Positions 1 to 7,480 of a stretch of DNA of 50,335 nt are shown one piece after another. The notes below the pieces were generated by a model. It worked only from the letters and a program-made list of their open reading frames with translations. It had not been told where the DNA came from and did not search any database. The stretch comes from an uncultured Verrucomicrobiota bacterium (GTDB lineage: Bacteria > Verrucomicrobiota > Verrucomicrobiia > Limisphaerales > UBA9464): the NCBI GenBank assembly GCA_903916195.1, contig CAIWVP010000054.1, positions 1-50,335 on the forward strand, in the 5' to 3' direction. The position numbers were made by a program, and so were the translations under genes. How positions within the stretch are numbered: position 1 is the stretch's first letter; every line of letters begins with the position of its first letter.

Positions 1-2
1 CC

Positions 3-749
3 AACGATTTCGGCCGGATGGGCGGCACGCCCTCGCATCCGGAGCTGCTGGACTGGCTGGCTGTCTGGTTCCGCGACGACGCGAAAGGTTCCTTCAAGGC
101 GCTCCACCGTCTGCTCGTCACCAGCGCGACCTACCGGCAGACCCGTCTTCGACCGGCCGACGGCACCTCGCTGATGGCCAGCGTGAAGGATCCCGACAAC
201 CGCCTGCTGTCCCGGATGACGCGCCTCCGTCTCGATGCCGAATGCGTGCGCGACGCCGTGCTCCAGGCCAGCGGCCGGCTCGACCTGCGCATGGGCGGAC
301 CCGGCGACCGGCAGTTCGACCTGCAACCCGGCATCCACGTGACGCCGAAGGTCGACTACACGAAGTTCGATCCCGACAGCGATGCGGGCCGCCGCCGGAG
401 CATCTACCGGTTCCTGTTCCGGACCTTGCCCGATCCGTTCATGGACGCGCTCGACTGCCCGGCCGGTGACAAGCTCACCGCCGTGCGCGACAACACGGTC
501 ACCGTCCAACAGGCGCTCGCCATGTGGAACAACGTCTTCATCGCCCGCCACGCCGGGCACTTCGCCGCCCGGCTCGCCGCGACGCCGGGCGACGATGCCG
601 GACGCATCGCCCTCGCCTGCGAGATCGTATGGGGCCGCGCGCCGAACGCCGACGAGGCACGCGAATTCGCCGACTACTCCGGCACCCACGGCATGGCCAA
701 TCTTTGCCGCCTGCTGTTCAACAGCAACGAAGCGATGTTCGTCGAATGA
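3..749 (+). CDS. DUF1553 (PSD1-type) protein, C-terminal part
   Basis: This frame is open from the window edge, so the true start lies upstream and only the last 249 codons are seen. The visible sequence (NDFGRMGGTPSHPELLDWLA, then LLVTSATYRQ, DPDNRLLSRM, RLDAECVRDA) is the C-terminal DUF1553 domain common in Planctomycetes and Verrucomicrobia, where it usually follows DUF1549 and often a cytochrome-like haem domain in large secreted proteins. The function is unknown; it is presumed periplasmic. It ends 10 nt before a DUF1501 gene. This pairing is typical of the family and suggests the two products work together. The haem domain, if present, is outside the window. Confidence 0.88.
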   Translation, partial: NDFGRMGGTPSHPELLDWLAVWFRDDAKGSFKALHRLLVTSATYRQTRLRPADGTSLMASVKDPDNRLLSRMTRLRLDAECVRDAVLQASGRLDLRMGGPGDRQFDLQPGIHVTPKVDYTKFDPDSDAGRRRSIYRFLFRTLPDPFMDALDCPAGDKLTAVRDNTVTVQQALAMWNNVFIARHAGHFAARLAATPGDDAGRIALACEIVWGRAPNADEAREFADYSGTHGMANLCRLLFNSNEAMFVE

Positions 750-759
750 ACCCGGGCCG

Positions 760-2220
760 ATGAATCCTTACTCCGCGTTTCCTCCGGCCGCGTCCCGCCG
801 CGAGTTCCTCTGGCGGCTCGGCGGCGGGCTCGGCGGCGCGGCCTTGGCGCAGATGCTCGGCATGGACCGCCTGATCGGCGCGGACACCGCCGTGCACGCC
901 CGCCCCGGCATGTTGAGCGGCGGGCTCCATCATCCGGCGCGGGCCAAACGCGTCATCCAGCTCTTCATGAACGGGGGCGCGAGCCAGATGGACCTGTTCG
1001 ACCACAAGCCCGCGCTCTTCAGACGCGCCGGCGAGAAGTTCGATCCCGGCCACGACGAGCACGTCGAGGCGCCGACCAGCGAACCGGGCAAGATCCTCAA
1101 GCCGCCGTTCGAGTTCCGCCGGTACGGGCAATCGGGACGCTGGGTCAGCAGCCTGATGCCGCATCTCGCGGGCCACGTGGACGATATCGCGTTCCTGATG
1201 GCGATGCAGTCGCGGACCAACGTCCACGGCCCGGGCAGCTACCTGATGAACACGGGGTTCCTGTTGCCGGGATTCCCCTGCCTCGGCGCCTGGGTGGGCT
1301 ACGCGCTCGGCAGCGAGTGCGACAACCTGCCCACCTTCGTCGTGCTGCCGGATGTGAAGGGCCTTCCCTACAACCAGAAGGGCAACTTCAGCGCGGGCTT
1401 CCTGCCGGTCTCCCACCAAGGAACGGTGATCCAGACCGCGTCGCCGACGCCGATCGCCGACCTCCGTCCGCCGGTCTCCGCGAAGTACATCACACCGGAC
1501 GCCGACCGCGCGGGGCTCGATCTGCTCGGGCGGTTGAACCGCCGGCATCTCGCGGCGAACGATGCCGACACGCGGCTCGAAGGCCGGATCCAGGCCTACG
1601 AACTGGCCGCCAAGATGCAGCTGAGCGCACCCGAAGCGTTCGCGCTCGACGGTGAAAGCGAGGCGACGCGCAAGCTCTACGGCCTCGACGAGAAGGTCAC
1701 CGAGGACTTCGGCCGGCGCTGCCTGCTCGCGCGGCGCATGGTCGAGCGGGGCGTGCGCTTCGTCCAGGTCTGGAGCGGCGCCGGCGGACCGACCGGGAAC
1801 TGGGACAACCACGCCGACATCGCCAAAGAGCTCCCGCCGATATGCGCGGCGACGGACCGTCCCATAGCGGCCCTGCTGCGCGACCTGAAGGCCCGCGGGA
1901 TGCTCGACGACACGCTGGTGCTGTGGACGACCGAGTTCGGCCGGATGCCCTTCTCCCAAGGCAGCGAGGGCCGCGACCATAACGGCGGCACGTTTGTCGG
2001 CTGGATGGCGGGCGGCGGCGTGAAGCCCGGCGTGGCCCACGGCGAGAGCGACGAATGGGCATGGAAGACCGCCCGCGACGCCGTGACCAACTACGATCTC
2101 CACGCCACCGTGCTGCATCTGCTCGGCCTCGACCACACCCGGCTCACCTTCCGCCACAACGGATCCGACCGGCGTCTGACGGACGTCCACGGCGAGGTCG
2201 TCCGCCAGGTCCTGGCCTGA
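760..2220 (+). CDS. DUF1501 domain protein, Tat-exported
   Basis: A 486-residue protein of the DUF1501 family, a sulfatase/alkaline-phosphatase-fold group of unknown substrate. The N-terminus has a twin-arginine motif (SRREFLW) followed by a Gly/Ala-rich hydrophobic stretch, so export by Tat is likely. Further family signatures are FMNGGASQMDLFDHKP near residue 70 and LWTTEFGRMPFSQG followed by GRDHN in the last quarter. The frame is open far upstream, but the ATG at 760 is chosen because it places the Tat signal at the N-terminus and follows the DUF1553 stop by 10 nt. The two genes form an apparent operon. The family assignment is firm; the enzymatic activity is unknown. Confidence 0.9.
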   Translation: MNPYSAFPPAASRREFLWRLGGGLGGAALAQMLGMDRLIGADTAVHARPGMLSGGLHHPARAKRVIQLFMNGGASQMDLFDHKPALFRRAGEKFDPGHDEHVEAPTSEPGKILKPPFEFRRYGQSGRWVSSLMPHLAGHVDDIAFLMAMQSRTNVHGPGSYLMNTGFLLPGFPCLGAWVGYALGSECDNLPTFVVLPDVKGLPYNQKGNFSAGFLPVSHQGTVIQTASPTPIADLRPPVSAKYITPDADRAGLDLLGRLNRRHLAANDADTRLEGRIQAYELAAKMQLSAPEAFALDGESEATRKLYGLDEKVTEDFGRRCLLARRMVERGVRFVQVWSGAGGPTGNWDNHADIAKELPPICAATDRPIAALLRDLKARGMLDDTLVLWTTEFGRMPFSQGSEGRDHNGGTFVGWMAGGGVKPGVAHGESDEWAWKTARDAVTNYDLHATVLHLLGLDHTRLTFRHNGSDRRLTDVHGEVVRQVLA

Positions 2221-2315
2221 GCACGGACACGACCGTCCGGCGACGGATGCCACCCTCCGACCCCAGGAATCCGCTTCCCTCCGGCACCGATTTTTCCGAA
2301 TCTCACCACCTCCCG

Positions 2316-3251
2316 ATGCGCTCCACCGCCCCCCTCTCCCGGCTCGCCGCCGCCGTCTTGCTCGTCTCCACCACCACGACCGCGTGGTGCGCCGATGCCG
2401 CGGCGCCGTCCCCGATCCGCCATTCCTATCTCGTGCTCGGCGGCAAGACCGCGATCATCGGCGAGGACGGCAAGGCGACCTGGGAATACCAGGGCGGGAC
2501 GCGGGACGGGTTCGTCCTGCCCGGCGGCAACGTGCTGGTCGCCTTCGCCGATCGCGTCGAGGAGGTGGCCCCGGACAAACACGTCGTGTTCTCCTACCGC
2601 CGCGCCAAGGAGAACGGGGAGATCGGCACCACGCAGCGCCTCTACAACGGCAACACGCTCGTCACCGAGCTCGGGTCGCGTCCTCGCCTGCTGGAGGTCG
2701 ATCCGCAGGGCAAGATCGTGCGCGACGTGCCGCTGCAGCCGGAGACGGACAACGCGCACATGCAGACCCGCATGGCGCGCCAGCTCCGCGGCGGCAACTA
2801 CCTCGTGCCGCACCTGCTCGCCTTCGCGGTGAAGGAGTACACACCGGAAGGAAAGGTCGTGCGGACGATCCGCACCGACCTCGAAGCCATCGGCGGGCGC
2901 AAGGCCGAGAACTGGCCGTTCACCGCCATCCGCCTCGACAACGGCAACACGCTCTCCTCGCTCACCCACGGCAACAAGGTCGTGGAGTTCGACACCACCG
3001 GAGCGATCGTCTGGGCGGTGCGGAACGAGGACGTCGGCGGGCTCTTCAAAGATCCGTGCGGTTCACAGCGCCTCGCCAACGGCAACACCGTCATCGGCAG
3101 CCACGCCGCGAACCAAGGCATCTCGATGGTCGAGGTCACGCGCGACCTCAAGACGGTCTGGACCAGCGACCATCCGCTCGCCGCGGGTGTCCATCACTTC
3201 CAGATCCTCACCACCGACGGCAAGCCCGAGCCCGGCATGCCCTTGAAGTAG
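2316..3251 (+). CDS. secreted beta-propeller protein with NGNTL repeats
   Basis: A 311-residue protein starting with a Sec signal peptide (MRSTAPLSRLAAAVLLVS to about AWCA). The mature part repeats a blade-like pattern containing NGNTL or NGNTV (near 2647, 2938 and 3075) and paired 'LLEVDPQGKIV' / 'VVEFDTTGAIVW' strands, as in NHL/PQQ-like and arylsulfotransferase-like propellers. No catalytic residues can be assigned. The ATG at 2316 is preferred over the longer open frame because it begins with the signal peptide. It lies 95 nt after the DUF1501 gene and 37 nt before the esterase gene on the same strand, so co-transcription is plausible. It may bind a ligand or a partner in the periplasm. 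Confidence 0.72.
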   Translation: MRSTAPLSRLAAAVLLVSTTTTAWCADAAAPSPIRHSYLVLGGKTAIIGEDGKATWEYQGGTRDGFVLPGGNVLVAFADRVEEVAPDKHVVFSYRRAKENGEIGTTQRLYNGNTLVTELGSRPRLLEVDPQGKIVRDVPLQPETDNAHMQTRMARQLRGGNYLVPHLLAFAVKEYTPEGKVVRTIRTDLEAIGGRKAENWPFTAIRLDNGNTLSSLTHGNKVVEFDTTGAIVWAVRNEDVGGLFKDPCGSQRLANGNTVIGSHAANQGISMVEVTRDLKTVWTSDHPLAAGVHHFQILTTDGKPEPGMPLK

Positions 3252-3288
3252 GCTGGCGCCCCGCCCCTCCCGGAGACCATCGTCGGGG

Positions 3289-4890
3289 ATGGAAAGGCTC
3301 CTCCTCGGATTGCTCTCGGCCTTCGTGCTGGCGTCGACCGCGACCGCGGCCGCCACCCGGCCCGTGAAGGTCTTCATCCTCGCCGGCCAATCGAACATGG
3401 AGGGCCAGGCGGTCGTGGACCTCGGAGGTCCCGACCACAACAACGGCCGCGGCACCCTCGTCTCGTTGCTCGCGGATCCCGCCAAGGCGCCCCGCTTCCG
3501 CCACCTCCGTTCCGCGGACGGGAGATGGACCGTGCGCGACGACGTGTGGGTCCGGTACCGGCGCGAAGACGGACCGCTGCTGCGCGGACCGCTCGGCAAC
3601 GGCTTCTCGGTCTACGGCGACCCGCACCATTTCGGACCGGAACTCCAGTTCGGCCACGTCGTCGGCGACCTTCTCGCCGCGCCGGTCCTCCTGGTGAAGA
3701 CCGCGTGGGGCGGCAAGAGCCTCCACCAAGATTTCCGACCGCCGAGCTCCGGCGGGACGGTCGGGCCGTATTACAAAAAGATGGTCACCGAGATCCACGA
3801 GGCGCTGGCGGCGTTGCCGACCGAGTTCCCCGGGATCGCTGGCGCCGGGCACGAGCTGGCGGGATTCGTCTGGTACCAGGGCTGGAACGACGGCGTGGAC
3901 CCGGTGCACGCGGTCCCTGCCTACGAGACCCATCTCGTCAACCTGGTCCGCGACCTCCGGCGCGACCTCGGCGAGCCGGCGCTGCCCTTCGTCATCGGCG
4001 AACTGACCGGACCGTGGGTCGACGCGCCGCCGGAGTGGACGGCGCTGCGCCGCGCCCAGGCCGCGGCCGCGGCACGACCGGAGTTCGCGGGCAACGTGAT
4101 GTTCGTGCCGACGCACGATTTCGTGCGGCGCGCCGAAGATTCACCGGATCCCGGCCATGGCCACCACGAGTTCGGCAATGCGGAGACCTGCCTGCTCGTC
4201 GGCGACACCCTGGGCAAAGGGATGGCGAAGCTGCTCGACGCCGGCCCTTGGCGTTACCAGACCCGCGACGTCGAAGGCTGGACCATCCATCTGAGCGAAC
4301 GGCTCCTCTCCGACCAACCCGCCGACGTGGAGGCGATGATGCCGCTGCTCCGCCAGCAGCTCGCGGAGATCATCCACGTCGTCCCCGCGCCGGCCGTGGC
4401 CCGGTTGCGGGAGATCCCGTTGTGGTTCTCCCCCGTGCATCCCGGCGACGGCGGCCGGGCCGAATACCATCCCGGCGCGGATTGGCTGCGCGAGCACGGC
4501 CGCGATCCGGCGATGGCCAAAGGCGTCGAGGTCAGCGACGTCCGCGACTTCGCCAAGGAGATGGACCGCATGCCCAACTTCATGCTGCACGAGCTGGCGC
4601 ACGGATATCACGACCGGGTGCTCGGCTTCGGTCATCCGGGGATCCTCGCGGCCTACGCCGAGGCCAAGGCTTCCAAGCGCTACGACCGCGTCCGGCGCCG
4701 GCTCGGAAACGGCCGGCCCGACACCCAGGAGCGGGCCTACGCGATGACCGACGAGAAGGAGCACTTCGCCGAGCAGACCGAGGCTTTCTTTTCACGAAAC
4801 GATTTCTTCCCGTTCGATCGCGCCCAGCTGAAGCGCCACGATCCGGCGATGGTACGCCTGCTCGCGGACCTCTGGGGCGCGGCGGAGTGA
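3289..4890 (+). CDS. SASA-type carbohydrate esterase fused to HExxH metallopeptidase domain
   Basis: 533 residues. A signal peptide (about 1-22) is followed by a sialate-O-acetylesterase/CE6-like domain: VKVFILAGQSNMEGQ contains the GQSNM nucleophile block (Ser36), with WGGKSL near 140 and a late PGHGHHEFGN block. From about residue 320 a second domain begins. It carries HELAH at 434-438 and a downstream EKEHFAEQTEAFF block (about 489-501), the zinc-ligand pattern of gluzincin-like, anthrax-lethal-factor-like peptidases. The family knowledge predicts deacetylation of a polysaccharide by the first domain and proteolysis or metal binding by the second; the coupling is inference. It ends 33 nt before the convergent apt gene. 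Confidence 0.82.
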   Translation: MERLLLGLLSAFVLASTATAAATRPVKVFILAGQSNMEGQAVVDLGGPDHNNGRGTLVSLLADPAKAPRFRHLRSADGRWTVRDDVWVRYRREDGPLLRGPLGNGFSVYGDPHHFGPELQFGHVVGDLLAAPVLLVKTAWGGKSLHQDFRPPSSGGTVGPYYKKMVTEIHEALAALPTEFPGIAGAGHELAGFVWYQGWNDGVDPVHAVPAYETHLVNLVRDLRRDLGEPALPFVIGELTGPWVDAPPEWTALRRAQAAAAARPEFAGNVMFVPTHDFVRRAEDSPDPGHGHHEFGNAETCLLVGDTLGKGMAKLLDAGPWRYQTRDVEGWTIHLSERLLSDQPADVEAMMPLLRQQLAEIIHVVPAPAVARLREIPLWFSPVHPGDGGRAEYHPGADWLREHGRDPAMAKGVEVSDVRDFAKEMDRMPNFMLHELAHGYHDRVLGFGHPGILAAYAEAKASKRYDRVRRRLGNGRPDTQERAYAMTDEKEHFAEQTEAFFSRNDFFPFDRAQLKRHDPAMVRLLADLWGAAE

Positions 4891-4923
4891 CGCGGACCGC
4901 AAGATGCGGCCGGCCCGGGGCCG

Positions 4924-5454
4924 TCAGTACGAGATCAGCGAGCGCACCGGATGCCCTTCGAGCCGGGCGCGGCCCTGGAGGAACTTGAGCTCGATGAGAA
5001 AAGTGACGCCGATGACCTGCGCGCCGAGGCGTTCCAGCAGGTTCATCGCCGCCGCCGCGGTGCCGCCCGTGGCCAGCAGATCATCGAGCAGCAGCACTCG
5101 TTCGCCGGGGCTCACGGCGTCCACGTGGATGGCGACGGTGTTCGAGCCGTATTCGAGGTCGTAGCTCTGCTCGTGGGTGGCCCAAGGCAACTTGCCCTTC
5201 TTGCGGACAGGCACGAAGCCGACGCCCAGCTGGACCGCGGCCGCCGCGCCGAAGATGAATCCGCGCGCGTCGATGCCGATGATCTTGTCGACACTGCCCG
5301 GCGTCACGCCGTCCAGCATCTGGTCGATCACGCCACGGAACAACCGGGCGTCGGCGAGGACGGGCGTGATGTCCTTGAACTGGATCCCCGGCTTCGGGAA
5401 ATCAGGGACGTTCCGGATGGCGGCTTCGATCTCGGCGACCGTGACGGGTGTCAT
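4924..5454 (-). CDS. apt: adenine phosphoribosyltransferase
   Basis: 176 residues, normal length for Apt, which converts adenine and PRPP to AMP in purine salvage. The N-terminus VPDFPKPGIQFKDITP is the classic type I PRTase/Apt opening. GIDARGFIFGA (about 60-70) and the PRPP-binding loop VLLLDDLLATGGTA (about 120-133) are intact. The frame extends upstream without stop, but the ATG at 5454 gives the conserved Apt start and the longer N-terminus has no family match. It is the last gene of a minus-strand group with gluQ (117 nt upstream) and the RmlD-like reductase, and convergent with the esterase gene. Confidence 0.95.
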   Translation of the reverse strand: MTPVTVAEIEAAIRNVPDFPKPGIQFKDITPVLADARLFRGVIDQMLDGVTPGSVDKIIGIDARGFIFGAAAAVQLGVGFVPVRKKGKLPWATHEQSYDLEYGSNTVAIHVDAVSPGERVLLLDDLLATGGTAAAAMNLLERLGAQVIGVTFLIELKFLQGRARLEGHPVRSLISY

Positions 5455-5571
5455 ACGGCGCGCGTTGTGCGGAACACGGAGCGGGCCGTCAAGCGCACGG
5501 TCCGATCGCCCGGTCGGATACCGGCCGGCCGGGTCGCGGCAGCCGGGCGACACAAGGACCCCGGGGATCTC

Positions 5572-6465
5572 CTACGCGATGCCTGTCATCGTGGCCGCAG
5601 CGGCACCGAAAGCCGTCCCCCGGCGCAACTCCCCGGGCTCCGCTCCGCTCTCGCGCAACGCCCGGAGCCCCAGCGCGTCGTGCCGCTTGGCGAGACGCAC
5701 GCCGCGCCCGTCGGTCACGAGCGGACAATGGAAGAACGTCGGAGCGACGCATCCGAGAGCGCGGTACAAAAGGATCTGCCGCGCGGTCGAGAGCAACAGG
5801 TCCGCGCCGCGAACGACCTCGGTGATGCCCATCGCCGCGTCGTCCACGACGCACGCGAGCTGGTAGCTCGGCAGGTCGTCATGGCGCCACACCACGAAAT
5901 CGCCGAGATCCCGGCCCGCGACCGCCGCCTGCGGACCGTGGTGCCCGTCGACGAACGCGACCGTCTCGCCGTCCGGCACGCGGAAGCGCCAGGAGACCTT
6001 GGCGCCCGGCAGGTCATCGGCGGACTTCCGGCCGCGGCACGTCCCGGGATACAGCGGTTCTTCCTCGCCCGGATGCGGCGCACCGAGCGACGCGAGGATC
6101 TCCTTGCGCGAGCAGATGCACGGGAAGACCGCCCCTTGCGCCCGCAGTCTCTCGAACGCCGCGCGGTAGAGATCCATGCGCTCGCTCTGGGAATACGGGC
6201 CGCACGGGCCGCCCACGTCCGGGCCTTCCTGCCAACGGCATCCGAACCAGCGGAGATCTTCTAGGAACGCGGCGACGAACTCCGGCCGGGCCCGGTCGCG
6301 ATCCATGTCCTCGTTGCGCAGGATGAGCGTCCCACCCGCCGCGACCGCCCGCTCGTGGGCCGTCCAGAACGTCCGCGCATGGCCCAGGTGCATCAGCCCG
6401 GTCGGCGAGGGCGCGAGACGTCCGCGGTACGGACGTCCGGTCGGTGGCAGCGTGTCGTCGGGCAT
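5572..6465 (-). CDS. gluQ: glutamyl-Q tRNA(Asp) synthetase
   Basis: 297 residues; a truncated glutamyl-tRNA synthetase lacking the anticodon-binding domain. GluQ attaches glutamate to the queuosine base of tRNA-Asp. RGRLAPSPTGLMHLGHAR holds the HLGH (HIGH) motif (about 26-29). A zinc-site-like CICS cluster with Tyr and Cys about 25 residues later (LYPGTCRG) is typical of the YadB/GluQ family. The KMSKS equivalent is the reduced RLAKRHDALGL. The open frame runs on upstream through the next gene, but the ATG at 6465 fits the family. It lies 26 nt after the RmlD-like gene, so the pair is probably one transcript. Confidence 0.93.
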   Translation of the reverse strand: MPDDTLPPTGRPYRGRLAPSPTGLMHLGHARTFWTAHERAVAAGGTLILRNEDMDRDRARPEFVAAFLEDLRWFGCRWQEGPDVGGPCGPYSQSERMDLYRAAFERLRAQGAVFPCICSRKEILASLGAPHPGEEEPLYPGTCRGRKSADDLPGAKVSWRFRVPDGETVAFVDGHHGPQAAVAGRDLGDFVVWRHDDLPSYQLACVVDDAAMGITEVVRGADLLLSTARQILLYRALGCVAPTFFHCPLVTDGRGVRLAKRHDALGLRALRESGAEPGELRRGTAFGAAAATMTGIA

Positions 6466-6491
6466 CGGTACGGTTTCTTGTGTGCGGCGCG

Positions 6492-7349
6492 TCAAAGCGC
6501 CACCGGACGGTCGACGTTGAACTTCGGCATCGGTCGCCCGAGGAATCGTTCCGCCTTTCCGCAATCGAGCGAGACATCGGCCGGACGCGGCGCGCCGACG
6601 TAGGATCTCAGCGAAGCCGCGACCACCCGCGGCGCCAGCTCCGGACGCGCCTCGGCGACCCGGCGGCCGATCTCCCAACGCGACAAGCGTTCGCCGCCGG
6701 CGACGTGGAAGGTCCCGCGCGCGCCGCCCAGCAACAGTTCCCAGACGATGCGCGCCGTGTCCGCGGCGGCGATCGGGCAGCGGAACTCGTCGTCGAACAA
6801 CGTCGTCTCCCGCCCGGCCCGCCACGCGGCGGCGAGCTCTTCGTCGAAGCCGCGCTCCCCGCTCGGCGAGGCGCCGTGGTTGAGCGAGGTCCGGACGATC
6901 AGATGCCGCGGATGCTCCCGCACGCAGCGTTCCGCCTCCACCTTCGTCTCGGCGTACACGCTCAAGGGACCGACCGGATCGTCTTCCACGTAGCCGCCCT
7001 TGCGGCCGTCGAACACGAGGTCGGTGGAGAAAAAGACGAACGGGATCCCCGCCGCCAGTCCGGCAAGATGCCGCGTCGCCTCGACGTTGCTCCGGTGCGC
7101 GCCGACCGGATCCGCCTGGCAGAACGGCGAACGGCTCGACGCCGCGCAATGGATCACCGCGTCGGGCGCATCGCGCCGGAACCGCGCCGTCACCGCCGCG
7201 GCATCCTCCAGGTCCAGCTCCGCCCGGAGCAACGGCACCGCCTCGCGGCCCGGGGCCCAGGCCGGCGCGCCGGCGACCAACTGGTTCCCGATGAGGCCGC
7301 CGGCCCCGGTGACCCAGATCCTGCGGACTTCCGATGCTTCGGTTTGCAC
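6492..7349 (-). CDS. RmlD-like NAD(P)-dependent sugar-nucleotide reductase
   Basis: 285 residues of the extended short-chain dehydrogenase/reductase superfamily, closest in pattern to dTDP-4-dehydrorhamnose reductases. The Rossmann motif is VTGAGGLIG (about 13-21). DLEDAAAVTARFRRDAPDAVIHCAA is the RmlD-type second strand. STDLVFDG and the YAETKVEAE catalytic YxxxK (about 131-135) follow. No other dTDP-rhamnose genes are nearby, so the substrate is uncertain. The gene is divergent from the metallohydrolase gene at 7481, with a 131-nt intergenic gap carrying hairpins and a heptad array. Confidence 0.82.
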   Translation of the reverse strand: MQTEASEVRRIWVTGAGGLIGNQLVAGAPAWAPGREAVPLLRAELDLEDAAAVTARFRRDAPDAVIHCAASSRSPFCQADPVGAHRSNVEATRHLAGLAAGIPFVFFSTDLVFDGRKGGYVEDDPVGPLSVYAETKVEAERCVREHPRHLIVRTSLNHGASPSGERGFDEELAAAWRAGRETTLFDDEFRCPIAAADTARIVWELLLGGARGTFHVAGGERLSRWEIGRRVAEARPELAPRVVAASLRSYVGAPRPADVSLDCGKAERFLGRPMPKFNVDRPVAL

Positions 7350-7370
7350 GCGGACCTAGTACCGACGACC

Positions 7371-7387
7371 GCCTTTCTGGGAAAGGC
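7371..7387. repeat. perfect 7-bp hairpin in divergent intergenic region
   Basis: GCCTTTC-TGG-GAAAGGC is a perfect 7-bp stem with a 3-nt loop. It sits between the divergent genes at 7349 and 7481, just upstream of the heptad array, so it may be a regulatory hairpin or part of the repeat. No function can be assigned. Confidence 0.5.
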
Positions 7388-7392
7388 GCATC

Positions 7393-7420
7393 GGACCTTG
7401 GACCTTGGACCTGGAACCTC
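7393..7420. repeat. solo heptad tandem array (GGACCTT units)
   Basis: Four consecutive 7-bp units read GGACCTT, GGACCTT, GGACCTG, GAACCTC. The unit length and count match the arms of the two S23 elements in the liv operon (37604 and 40163), but no four-helix-bundle gene is adjacent. It may be a footprint of a lost element or an independent microsatellite. It lies about 60 nt upstream of the metallohydrolase start codon. Confidence 0.6.
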
Positions 7421-7480
7421 CGCCCCGACGCGAAAGCTTTCCCTGCCTGCGCCGATGCTGGCAAGCTTGCTGCCGATCCC

